NCBI GenBank assembly: GCA_039654915.1
Contig: CM077596.1
Span: 51,954,501-52,018,500 of the forward strand
Direction of reading: 5' to 3'
Length of the DNA stretch: 64,000 nt
Source of the DNA: Aquilaria yunnanensis
Lineage: Eukaryota; Streptophyta; Magnoliopsida; Malvales; Thymelaeaceae
Shown one piece after another: positions 1 to 9,772 of this stretch. The notes below the pieces were generated by a model that saw only the letters and a list, made by a program, of their open reading frames with translations, had not been told where the DNA came from and made no database searches. The first letter of the stretch is position 1, and every line of letters begins with the position of its first letter. Both the position numbers and the translations under genes were made by a program.

Positions 1-196
1 GCTGAATGGCTAAGAGACAAACCTAGTGCAAGTTCGGCGTCTTCTCCGTCAGAATCACTGACATCGAGTACTTTGGCAGGGATTTTTTTCCCTTTGCTTC
101 TTCGCCTCTCCTAGGCCTCCTCTACCGAAATATCCCCCAACAAGGTCCCTAAGGTTTCAACAGCGGCATTAGGACTTAGAGCAGTTAAGAAGACAG

Positions 197-1343
197 CTAC
201 CTCCAAAGGCGAGTCAGCACCCACAGATGTTTGATCCAGTGCCCCAACCTGGTCTTCGGATGGAGTGGGTAAGAGCCCTTCTTAGTTTTCTTCGACTTCA
301 GCGCCGAAGGCTGACCAGTTGGCCCCTTCTTTCTCTTTGGAGTCTTATTCTTCTGCTCCCCTTTCTCGGCTTGGCCGAGAAATAAACTCTTGTAGAATGC
401 TGTAGACTTATCGCTCATCTCTGCAATGGAGAAAACATCAGTGTAAGTATCAAAAATTCCAACACTACGGTTGAAGGATCAACTCACTTTCTACAAGGTT
501 GGAGTAAGAGAGTTCGCCCCGATTGAGTAGAACAAACCATGACTTCTTTCCGTCCACCAAGGGCTTTGGCATATCTTTGTCGGTAACGTGTTTGGTGATA
601 ACCCCATGCTCTCAAAGAACCTCATCAGTTATAAAGCTCCATCTAATGGGGAATGGGTAGAGAGAGCGCGAGGGTGCCTGGGCATCCCAGTCCACGACAG
701 CCTAAATAAGGTTCTCGAACTCTTCAAACTGAGACTCCAATTCTAGAGTCAACAACTTCCTCGAATCCACTACGTGGATGGCCAGGATACTCGAAGCCCA
801 TTGAACTGGAAGATCATTCCGCTTCTCATCAATCTCCATGAAGAAGTACTTCTTCTACCATTGTTGCCAGCTGTCTTTGGTGCCAAATGTGAAAGTAAAT
901 TTCTTACTCCCGGATCCCCGAAGGAGTAAGAAGTAAAACCCCCCCTTCTAGATAGGATGAAGTTTGTAGTAATAAAGGAAGAAGATATAGTGTGGGACAA
1001 TTTTGTAGACTCCACACATACATAGGAAGGCATTAAAGTAGGCATAGGAGTTCAGGGGCATCTGATTAACGACTATGCTGTGGAAATAGTAGAAGTCGGA
1101 GACCACCCTCAGAGGAGGATAACGGAAACCCGCCTTCAGCTGCGCTCTAAAGACGGTAATCTTCTTTGGCCGAGGAAGATAGCTCGGTTCATTTTGACCA
1201 GGTAGCCTAATTTTGGCATAAAAAGGAAGAAAGAACTTTAGTCTCCACTTCTCCAACTTCTCTGAAGTCGCACAGCTCATATGGGAATCAAGAGGGATCC
1301 AAATCTCGGGAAAAATGGTAACATTGGCTTGTTCAACTAACAT
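197..1343 (-). pseudogene. Decayed antisense extra ORF (gypsy-type domain) of a Tat element, with one probable intron
   Basis: Read on the minus strand from ATG at 1343; an in-frame stop just upstream supports this start. The protein contains AGFRYPP followed by an aromatic, helical stretch, and further on FGTKDSWQQW and KKYFFME. This order resembles the putative gypsy-type transposon domain (Transposase_28) found in plant retroelements. The frame has at least four stops, including TAG at 948-950, TAG after the QQW motif, and later TAG and TGA codons. A GTGAGT donor at 487 and a TTGCAG acceptor at 421 bound a 67-nt intron whose removal keeps the frame (VEK joined to MSDKS). The second exon, 420-197, encodes a Lys-rich tail. 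The function of such proteins is unknown. Confidence 0.6.
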
Positions 1344-1587
1344 CCTCAATGACTAAAACCCTAACCTCGGACTAATGAAGGGAAAAGAAAAGAAAAAGGA
1401 AAAAGAAGAGCAACTTCGGAAGGAAACCCACCTATTCGGAAAATAAGGGAAACTTAAAAAAACACCACGAAACTCGCCAAAAATCACTTCACTGCTAACA
1501 CCGCCTCAAGGAAAAGCTAGAGAGTGAGAGGAAGTCCGAGAGCAAAAGGAATGAAAGTAGAAGAATGAGGAAACTCTGAGGAAAAAA

Positions 1588-1602
1588 GGGTTTATATATA
1601 CT
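1588..1602 (-). promoter_or_regulatory. Candidate TATA box for the antisense ORF
   Basis: The minus strand reads TATATATAAACCC here. A pyrimidine-rich leader (CTTCCTCTCACTCTC-like) follows at about 1560-1500, and the ATG lies about 250 nt downstream at 1343. TATA box plus CT-rich leader is a usual plant pol II layout. It suggests that the antisense gene has its own promoter inside the retrotransposon. Confidence 0.4.
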
Positions 1603-2181
1603 GATGCAAGCAGGCGAAACGTCGCCATAATCACCCTTTGCACGCAAAGGGACGTAACTGATGTAACGGACGCGACTAATCGCCAATGCTATGATGACAT
1701 ATGTCACATGACACGAGAAACAAGGGCACGCCTTCTGACACTAGCAGGCCTATATTGCCTAACCCAAAATGACATGACTGCCCGATCGGAAGATAGGACG
1801 GTTCACTAGCAAAAAGAAGGAATAAAAATCCCTAAGGGGAAAATAGTTGTTCGCCTCTGAAGGTACAACCTCGATTAAACCGAGAATTCATCTTGAGGAC
1901 ATAAAAACAGCTCCTTATACTCTGAAGGTCAGACTTCGCCGAAAGCAAGAAATCAGGTCGAAGTGATGTCCTCACTAAAGGCTTGGGACTAGTGAATAGA
2001 ATGCAAATAAAGAGTCTCGGAGAATGCTGAAAACATAACTTCGCCAAAAAAAAGGGTCTCAGGCTGAAAGCTAGCATAAACAAGTTTTTTCACCAAAAAC
2101 AGCTTCGGTTACCCAAAAAGCAGGATTTCCATGACACGCTCCTGGATGATCAAACACCAAAGATATAACTTCGGCTTCCCC

Positions 2182-2191
2182 GAGGGGGGCA
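2182..2191 (+). other. Polypurine tract
   Basis: GAGGGGGGCA lies immediately 5' of the LTR start TGTGATACCC. This is the expected plus-strand primer position and it fixes the element's orientation. Confidence 0.65.
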
Positions 2192-2842
2192 TGTGATACC
2201 CAAAGGGCTATCACCCACAAAGACCTCCTAAATGGCTAACTGAGCACCACCCCCGGAGGATCTCTGCCCCACCATTGGAAAATATATGTCACCAACTCTG
2301 GGAAAATGGGGTCCCCTCCACCTTCGAAGGGCGCACTGCCAACCTCGAAAGCATGGGTTTGTCACCCTCGATAGAGGAAAATGTCTTCCGAAGATGGTTC
2401 TCCCATCCGAAGGGCCTTATCCTGTAGCCCTCAAGAAAAATCCCTGGCTAAAGAGGTCTTACACCTCTGAATGGTTATTACGGAAAAATGACAAATACAG
2501 TTGAAGGATCTCTCACACAGAAGCCTTACACACGCCCTTACCCTCTGGCCAAAACTGCCTACGGCCAGCTGGTGATACCTGCCCTCAAAGGTATAGACCG
2601 GATCTAGCCGAACATGTGTCATGATATGGATAGGCTGTGCAAAACGGCCTCCTCCCTCCACCCTCCTATAAATACTTGGGAGGCTCCTTGGTAAGGACAA
2701 AAGACTTTCTCCCTTATACTCTCTGCTCTTAAACAATTTCTTTCCCATATACTGACTTGGTTGTCGGAGGCTCCTCCCCCGGAAACGCACTCCGAAGAGC
2801 CCCTAAACCGCTTTCTTCAAGATCTCGCAGATACCTTTTCAC
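2192..2842 (+). repeat. 3' LTR of the left Tat-like element
   Basis: It starts with TG directly after the polypurine tract. It carries TATAAATA at 2667-2674 and a GC-richer stretch with GTCGGAGGC at about 2763. The end is placed near TTTTCA at 2835-2842 by eye, without a second LTR to compare, so it may be off by tens of bases. Confidence 0.55.
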
Positions 2843-2862
2843 CAAAAGCCTCTCTCAGGCCC

Positions 2863-2940
2863 AGCATGTCATACAACTAAAATGCCGCTAGCCATTACTT
2901 CTCTTTCAAGGCTAGCATGTCATACAACAAAAATGCCGCT
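2863..2940. repeat. Short direct repeat, two copies
   Basis: A 27-bp segment beginning AGCATGTCATACAAC and ending AATGCCGCT occurs at 2863-2889 and 2914-2940, differing at one base. It sits just outside or at the end of the LTR. Confidence 0.6.
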
Positions 2941-3450
2941 GGGCATCAAATAACAAGAACATGCTGCAAAATAAGAACAAATATAAAAAGAAAGAGTATT
3001 GAATAAGAATGAAAAGAAAATGATATTGAAATAGTCAAACCTAAACCTTAAACAGTAACAACGTAAATATTAACACATTAGCCCTAGCGAAAAAATGATG
3101 AAGCCTAATCATATCGATGAAGCATTAAAATTAGAGACTTATACTCATCAGTGGCAACACATTCTTCACAGAGCCTTGGGTCATTGATCTCATAATAACT
3201 CATACTCCATTTATTCACTGAAAGGTAGGGAGGATCTAATGCACACACATACCACAACGGGGATGATGAATGTATGGGTCAACGGTTTCAATGAAAATAC
3301 CACACTTGTGAGTAGGCCACCTTTGAACAACTGTTCCAATAAGAAAATCAGCTTCATGTCGAAAGTAATGGATATGTTTCCCCCAAGAGTTCCCTTATTC
3401 TTCTTTAAAGTGGCGAAAGTATTGAATGGCTTCTTCCATATATAACGGAC
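2941..3450. other. Non-coding interval
   Basis: A+T-rich sequence with no supported gene. Short open frames on both strands between 3211 and 3480 are not convincing, although the minus-strand side may hold the decayed tail of the F-box-like gene. Confidence 0.4.
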
Positions 3451-3451
3451 T

Positions 3452-3804
3452 TCAAACATTTGAAAGGAGTGCATACACATATTTCATAACCAGAATCCCA
3501 TGGAGAAATGCTATTGAAAGATAAACCCTCATTGAAAGATCCATGTTTGAAATAACAGAGAATGCCATGAACAAAAAAGTGATCAGGTGACCAGAATCTT
3601 TAAAAGCATTGAACAAAAAGGAAAACGATGTTGGTACCAATTCCACATCACAGATGGGAGATCAACTGATCGAAAAATAGTGGGCAAGGTGAAAGCTAAC
3701 GCGAATGAACGATGGATAGAAGCTAAACTGGCAGCCTGTCGGGGGTCATCATGGAAGACCTTAGACAATATGACAGCGATAATCTCTATAGGTAAGTAAA
3801 GCAT
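3452..3804 (-). pseudogene. F-box-like protein fragment
   Basis: On the minus strand from 3804 the first 50 residues contain LPIEIIAVILSKVF, then ASLASIHRSF, then IFRSVDL. This is the spacing of the plant F-box: LPxEI, IL, a core Ser/Ala-Leu, and an RSF-type end. F-box proteins recruit substrates to SCF ubiquitin ligases by binding SKP1. The frame ends at 3583 after about 73 residues, and continuing matches require a shift to another frame (3646-3452). No substrate-binding repeat is visible. I call it a truncated, frameshifted copy; a short expressed F-box peptide is possible but less likely. Confidence 0.4.
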
Positions 3805-4685
3805 AGTAAAGAATGTATTTGCAGAATAAGAAAAAAATGTGTTTGGTTAATGCAAAAATTTGGAAATTAGGTAAACATAATTTTGAAATAGTTACGACCG
3901 TGGGCAAAAGTAATGTAGAACAAAAAAAAATAAGAATGTAAAATATGTATTTAACAACATAATTTAAATGACAAAACATGTATGCTAACATTTAATAAAT
4001 GAAGATATTATATAAATGTTCCCCTAATTTTGTATGATTATATTTATTGGGAAAAAAAAGTAATATTTCAACATTTATGGTATAAATAGGAAAACAATAT
4101 TGGGCGACATAAAATAAAATTCATCATTTGGGTATTAGGAAGCCCAACAAAAGGAATGGCAAAAAAAAAAGTTGGGCCTCATAACGCAATAGGCCTGACT
4201 ATTTATGAAAAAATGAAAATGTAGAAATAAAATAAAAATTATGAGAAGGACTTGGAGGGAAAAGAAAAACCTTTTCAAAATGGATGTAAGGGGTTAAACT
4301 GTAACATGTAAAGCGATGGCGTAAGATTGGAAGGCAGTTGGGAAAACAGGTATTTAACTATAACACAGGTAAGATTGGAAAACCTTAAACAGTATGAGAG
4401 AAATAATCTTAATAGGTAAGCAAAGCATAATAAAGAATTTACCTACAGAATAAGAAAAAAAATGAATTTGGTTAATAGGAAGAGTTGGAAATTAGGTCAA
4501 GATTATTTTCAAGTAGTTTTGAACGTGGGGAAAAGTAATGTAGAAAATAAATAAATAAGAATGTAAAATATGTATTTAAGAACACATTTTAAATGGCATA
4601 ACATGTATTGTAATGATTAATAAATGAAGATATTATATAAATGTTCCCCTAATTTGAATATAATTATATTTATTGGAAAAAGGAA
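3765..4685. repeat. Diverged direct duplication of about 290 bp
   Basis: The segment at about 3765-4050 recurs at about 4390-4685, including AATGAAGATATTATATAAAT followed by GTTCCCCTAAT. The first copy includes the start of the F-box-like frame. The second carries a mutated version of the same start, so part of the pseudogene was duplicated with its upstream DNA. Confidence 0.6.
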
Positions 4686-6437
4686 TATTTCAATATTTTG
4701 AAATATACATGAAAAGATTTTATACATTCTGAATAAATAAAGTCAAAATATATATTCTAAATAAATAAAGTAAAACAAAACCAATATTCTGGGAAATAAA
4801 CATGAAAAAATTGTAGTAAGTGTTAATATTTTGAAATAATTGTATGTATGAAAATAATTGTGGATGAAATAAGTGAACATTATTAAGCCAGAATTAATGG
4901 AATTTAGAATGGCATATTAGGAAGGCCCAATAGAAGATGATGAAGAAAATGTTGGGGCCTGGGTAAGAAGTGAGCCGAATAAGTATTAAGTGTACTAATA
5001 AGAAGATACAAACTTTTTTTTTAAAAGGAAAGTAGATAACAGAACAGAGTTTAATGATGTAACTGTAAAAGGCAACAGTATGGGATAAAAATGGAAAACG
5101 CTTAGGAAATGTTGGGCATTTATGTAACACGAGAAACCGATAAGGCTAAGGTTTGTGTTTTTCTGTGGTGGCGATGCTGTCAAATGAGTTTTCAGTGGTG
5201 GAGCGGAATCGCCGTTGCATTTTTTGACAGATGCCTGCCACTGAGATGAAGTCTCCGGCCGTGTATCAAAGTTTGGACACGTTTTCCGATGGTCCTATGC
5301 CGCTGGGATGAATTTTCTGGCAGCGGCACCTTTGTAAATATTTTTTTTCCCCAGATTTTCAAGAATTTTTTAGGTTTCGGTTCGTTGTCATCTCCTCTAC
5401 AACTTTTTTGAAGGGCCACTTTCAAATTCACAAGTTTTTTTCATAGATCTATAACGAAAATGTCGGGATTTTTTCATTTTTGTAAACCAGTTTCCACTGT
5501 TTTCCACTAATCTGTAATCAAATTCTTGGGAGTCTATCTTTTTAAGATTCTTAGATATCCTATCTCAAAATTTTTCTATATCGGTGTTGTGAAAATCCCT
5601 AGGGTTTATGGGAGATCTATTATGAAATGGTTTTTTTTTTGTACAAATGTAATAAAGTCTTGGTAACTTGCATGGGACACTGGAAGGACGACCTATGTCG
5701 CTTCCTTCGGAGGTTCCAATGCCTAAGAATGGTAAAAATAAAGGATTCGGCCTCTAATTGGGAAAAGAAGAGCCAAGAATACATGGATAGGAAAGGATCT
5801 ATGAATGCGATAGTGGTGCCCCACCAATGGTCGGTCGTGTAGGGTTCATGCACCGCCGTCCAAGGTAGGGAATTTTTTTAGAAGCTAACACATTAAATCT
5901 GAAAAAGGATTTCCTTTTTATTTACGTATTGCACCTCTATCATTCACTATAAAAACAATTTTTTCTGGAATTAATGTATGTACTGAATGACAAAGGAGAA
6001 ATTGGTGGAATACCAGATCCTAAGAATGGAGGGTGACGGATCTGGGGCTCAACACTTTGAAGGAATAGCTTAACATTTTTTTTAATTAAGAGGTAAGCAC
6101 AATTAATATGGATACGGTTTGGAATATCTTAATGTATATATCTTAATCTATCTGCCATGTTTTGTGGTGAACCTATCTAAATGTAATTATTACTTTAGTC
6201 AACATGGGTTTGATCATCTACTAACGTGTTCCATTAAGAAATTTAATAACCTAGGGGAAAGGCAATGTGATTAAATAAGATTGAAGTAAAGAAGTTAATA
6301 TTAAAATGTAGGCACAAAAATAGTACTTAAAATTCATAGGAAGCAAATAGGAAACATAACCATGTCCTAAAAGCATTTTAAAAAAACCCATAGAATTAAA
6401 CCATCCCCTAGTTATTCCTAAATATATTAAATGACAT
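4686..6437. other. Non-coding interval
   Basis: A+T-rich DNA with poly-T and poly-A runs. Several short open frames (4894-5853) overlap each other on both strands and show no recognisable domain. I see no gene here. Confidence 0.4.
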
Positions 6438-6982
6438 TTATTGATAAAGGTCATCATTAGATGAACTACTAGCCTCAAAAGGGCCAAGGTCCATACCCTC
6501 CAAATTCCCTCCATGAAGTGCATCCAATTGCACTTTCAGGGACACAATTTTAGCTTGCAGCAGATAAACATGCTGCAAGTACATGTTGACCATGTTTGCA
6601 TAATTGACTCGAACCAGCCTCATTTCATCCTTGAGATCCTTGTTTTCCTTCTCTTTCTACTTAATCTCCTTTTTCAACAACATATTCTCATCATAGTTAA
6701 TGTCATGAACTTGAAAGTTGTAATAACCCTTCAGCCTATGGATTGCAGTCAATGCAACAGACTCTATAACAAAAGGTAGAGTCCTAGAAAACTGCCCTTG
6801 AATCTAGTCAAATCGTTTTTCACCTGCCTCCGCCTTGCCCAGCTTAATTTCAACAGTAAACCTAAACTTACCACCTTCTAAAGCATTTCTGTAAATGGGC
6901 TTGCATATCTTAAGTCTTTCACACACATGATATAAACTTTTCGTAAAGCGTATCGAAATCACAAGAGTGACATCCATTAAAA
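6438..6982 (-). pseudogene. Decayed exon of an unrecognised coiled-coil protein
   Basis: On the minus strand, after a TTTTACAG acceptor ending at 6983, one frame runs about 180 residues to a stop at 6438 with two internal TAG stops. Reading through them gives a coherent protein: a basic segment with CERLKICKPIYRNALEGGKF, then RTLPFVIESVALTAIHRLKG, then a Lys/Glu-rich heptad-like segment (about 120-160), ending in an acidic Ser-rich tail FEASSSSNDDLYQ. The composition is clearly protein-like. I do not recognise the family; it could be a host gene fragment or transposon cargo. The stops are C-to-T or G-to-A type changes. Confidence 0.45.
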
Positions 6983-8530
6983 CTGTAAAATAAATTGTTG
7001 GTATGAAAAACTTGCATTTACATTCTAAAAATATAAGGTTTTTAGTAACATTAAATATAGGTTTTTAATTGTATCTCCATTATTCTTGTATTAATATAAA
7101 AAATAAAACTGTAAAACGTAAATTTTTCATCTTCTGGCTGGAAAATTTCCAAAGTTTGTAGTTGGAAAAAGTGGAACCACATTGCACATTCCCATAGGAA
7201 ATTCTAATAAAAATAGTAATAGGAAATTCTAACAACCTACTGTGTTTGCAAAACTATTAATGCCTAAAAAATTAGTACCAAAGACATAAAGAGGCAAAGA
7301 TGACAAAAACATTGGAACACTTGGACATTAACCAACTTCTATATTCCAAACAATGCGCAACACATGTGAAAAATGAAGTAGCAAACATAGTGATAGGGAG
7401 TAAGAACCTAGTGAATGGATGTGAAAAATGTGTTGATCTTCTTCTTTTTAATGTTGGGTGTTTGCTGGAACAAATTGAGTTAATTAGTACCTGATTTTTG
7501 TGATGCATGCATCGTATGAAATAATAAAAATTAAAGGACTGTAAGGTTGTATTTACCTTTTCCAACCAAACTGAAACCCTTAATTGTGTTCTCCCACGGT
7601 GCCACTAATCTATATAAACAATTGTCGTTGATGTGAAATAAGTGGAAACAATAGTGTGACAAGTAGAGTACATAAAAAATAGTATGGAAGTAGAGCTATT
7701 ACATACCAAAGCTATTGCTATCCAAATTTATTCCTAGGCACAGGTGCAATTGGCCTGCTTCCTAAGCTTCAATTCACTACTAGGCTCAATTTTTTGCGTT
7801 GATGAGTCCTATGGAATGCTTCAAAGTGTAGAAGAATATTATGTTTATTGTATAATAGTATTTATACTTGTAGAATATTTGTACTAGTTAGTGCATGAAG
7901 AGTAGTGGTTTCGGGGAAGGGGTAATTGAGGGGAGCATGGGTAACGGGTAGTGGAATTGCAACTAAACTGCCACTAATCTTTTTTTTTTTTTGTTAAGTA
8001 AGGGAAAATATTTTCATAAAACATTAATACAGGTTTTCTTCAACACGTAATGAATTTTGTTGTGGAAAATGAAGGTGGTAACAGGTTTTTTTTTTAATAA
8101 ACTGGTACGAATTAAATGGATAACGTGTTTAAATTCAAATTAGTATAACTGCTACGATTTGAATGGATAACGTGTTTAAATTTCAGTATAGGTAAGGACA
8201 TGCGTGACACGTTCAAACTGTTTAATTTCAAAAAAAAAAAAAAAAGCAAAGAATGAGGACAAATGTGGATAAAAAGTGGATGGGAGTGGTGATTGAACTG
8301 TAAAATTTAATTACACTTAACCCAAATACAGGTGTCAAGCTCTCATACAATCTGTAAAGAACTAATTTTCATAAAAATGATTCAACTGAAACATGGAAAT
8401 TTCAATTTTTCGACACGTGTGCTTTTGCAAGGGTAAAAATGGAAATCGACACGTGTCAACTCATGATCGACTATAGAGTACAGATTCTTAGAAATTATGA
8501 AAGTATCATTGTGCCAGATTACCTGTTTTC
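6983..8530. other. Non-coding interval
   Basis: A+T-rich sequence with no supported gene. Overlapping short frames at 7272-7565 occur on both strands and have no known motif. Confidence 0.4.
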
Positions 8531-8550
8531 ATATATATATATATATATAT
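8531..8550. repeat. (AT)n microsatellite
   Basis: About ten uninterrupted AT dinucleotides. Confidence 0.9.
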
Positions 8551-8975
8551 TGGCTGTTCACACAGTTACAAAATTAATTTTAGAGTTTATTTGAGAAAAT
8601 TTTTTAACATTTATGTACTAAAATTATAAATTTCCCTCATACTATAAAACCCTTCGAAGGAAGCCATACAAAATTGGAACAACGGCTCTAAATGTGCGTC
8701 CACAATGTAAGACTCTCTTCCCTAGTTTCTCCAAACCAGTGTTATATACACAAGAATCATCCTCTAATATGAACAAGGAGAAGCACCCATCCAGTGCAAC
8801 TAAAATTAAAAAGGAAATCTGATCCGGCAATTTATTAGAATCACAGATCAATCGGAGCATTTCAGATGAGGTGAGTCCATTGATTGTAGTGATGGGCTAA
8901 TGGGAGCCGTCTAATGAGGTAGGTTTGTGATCTACATCATTTAAACGGTTTTGATTGATCCACCACTATAACATG
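8551..8975. other. Non-coding interval
   Basis: A 72-residue minus-strand frame (8642-8860) has no recognisable motif and I do not support it as a gene. Confidence 0.35.
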
Positions 8976-9380
8976 CCTCCTCCATTTTATATTCTTTACA
9001 CTATTTTAATTTTTTTATTTAAATTTGACTTAAATTCATTTATTTTAATATTTACTAAAAAATTTTAGAAAATTTAAATTTAGAAACTACAAACTTACAG
9101 TTTTTAAATATATTTTTCAAAAAATTTTAAAAAAGTATTATTCCCACCGTTTTGTATTAATTAATCATTTTACCTTTTTTTCTAAAGTTTGACATGAATA
9201 TATTTATATTAATATATATTAAAAAAATTAAAAATAATATTTAAAAACTATCATATTTAAAGTTTCATTTTTCATATAAAATATTCATATTTTTATAATA
9301 AAATTTGAAAAAAAATAAAATCATAAATTAATTATTATAAATAATAAAATAGTCAGTTTTTATTAAATAGAGGGAGTAAT
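8976..9380. mobile_element. Candidate MITE with CTCC-type ends
   Basis: About 400 bp of very A+T-rich DNA between CCTCCTCCATTTTAT on the left and AAATAGAGGGAGTAAT on the right, which is roughly its inverse. CTCCCTC-type ends are common in plant Stowaway-like MITEs. Similar internal sequence recurs near 40269. The ends match only partly and no TA target duplication is certain. Confidence 0.33.
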
Positions 9381-9439
9381 ATATACAAATTTAAATTAAA
9401 AAACTAAAATGATATAATGAATTTGGGACAGAAATAATA

Positions 9440-9772
9440 TTCATGTAAGAACAATCCAAATTAAAGGCGTTTCATTGCGGGTTAAAGTAGGTTTGTTGGA
9501 AAGGCTTACTGTTTATTGGCAAAATTATGGGTAGAATCTGGGCGCCTTCCCCTTGTGGTGGAAATGGATTCGAAGTTAGCCATTCAAATTGTCGAGTCCA
9601 CCAATTGTTGATTCCATAGAACTAATGCCTATCTGATGTAATTGCAGGTACCTAATCGAAAAGGGCCAAGTGCTTTGCATTCAAGGTATCTTTGGACAAG
9701 GAAATGTTGCAGTGGATGCACTTGCTTGAGCATGGGCGGATCGTCAACAACAGAAGATTTTAAAGTCAATTT
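9440..9772 (+). pseudogene. RNase H-like (RVT_3) fragment of a LINE or RNase H-like gene
   Basis: The plus frame gives AKLWVESGRLPLVVEMDSKLAIQIVES and later GQGNVAVDALA followed by a stop and AWA. The EMDSK motif after a beta strand, and GNxxxDALA near the C-terminus, are the usual landmarks of the plant RVT_3 RNase H-like fold. It is found in LINE retrotransposons and many host copies derived from them. The frame is broken by several stops and a shift between the two motifs. No upstream reverse transcriptase is visible. Confidence 0.5.

Larger units (their letters stand above)
1..2842 (+). mobile_element. 3' part of a Tat-lineage Ty3/gypsy LTR retrotransposon
   Basis: The window opens inside this element. 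On the plus strand a polypurine tract at 2182-2191 leads straight into an LTR starting TGTGATACCC. The region upstream carries a decayed gene on the opposite strand with a gypsy-type domain. An antisense extra ORF between pol and the 3' LTR is, as I recall, a known trait of the Tat/Retand lineage. The pol genes would lie left of the window. The LTR carries a TATA box at 2667-2674 and, near 2752, a CTGACTTGGTTGTCGGAGG-like segment that I associate with Tat LTRs. The 3' boundary near 2842 is approximate because no target duplication can be checked. Confidence 0.68.

Noticed and set aside
1495..2083. Minus-strand open frames of 70-83 residues
   Set aside because: They lie across and upstream of the candidate antisense TATA box, are low-complexity hydrophobic, and have no motif.
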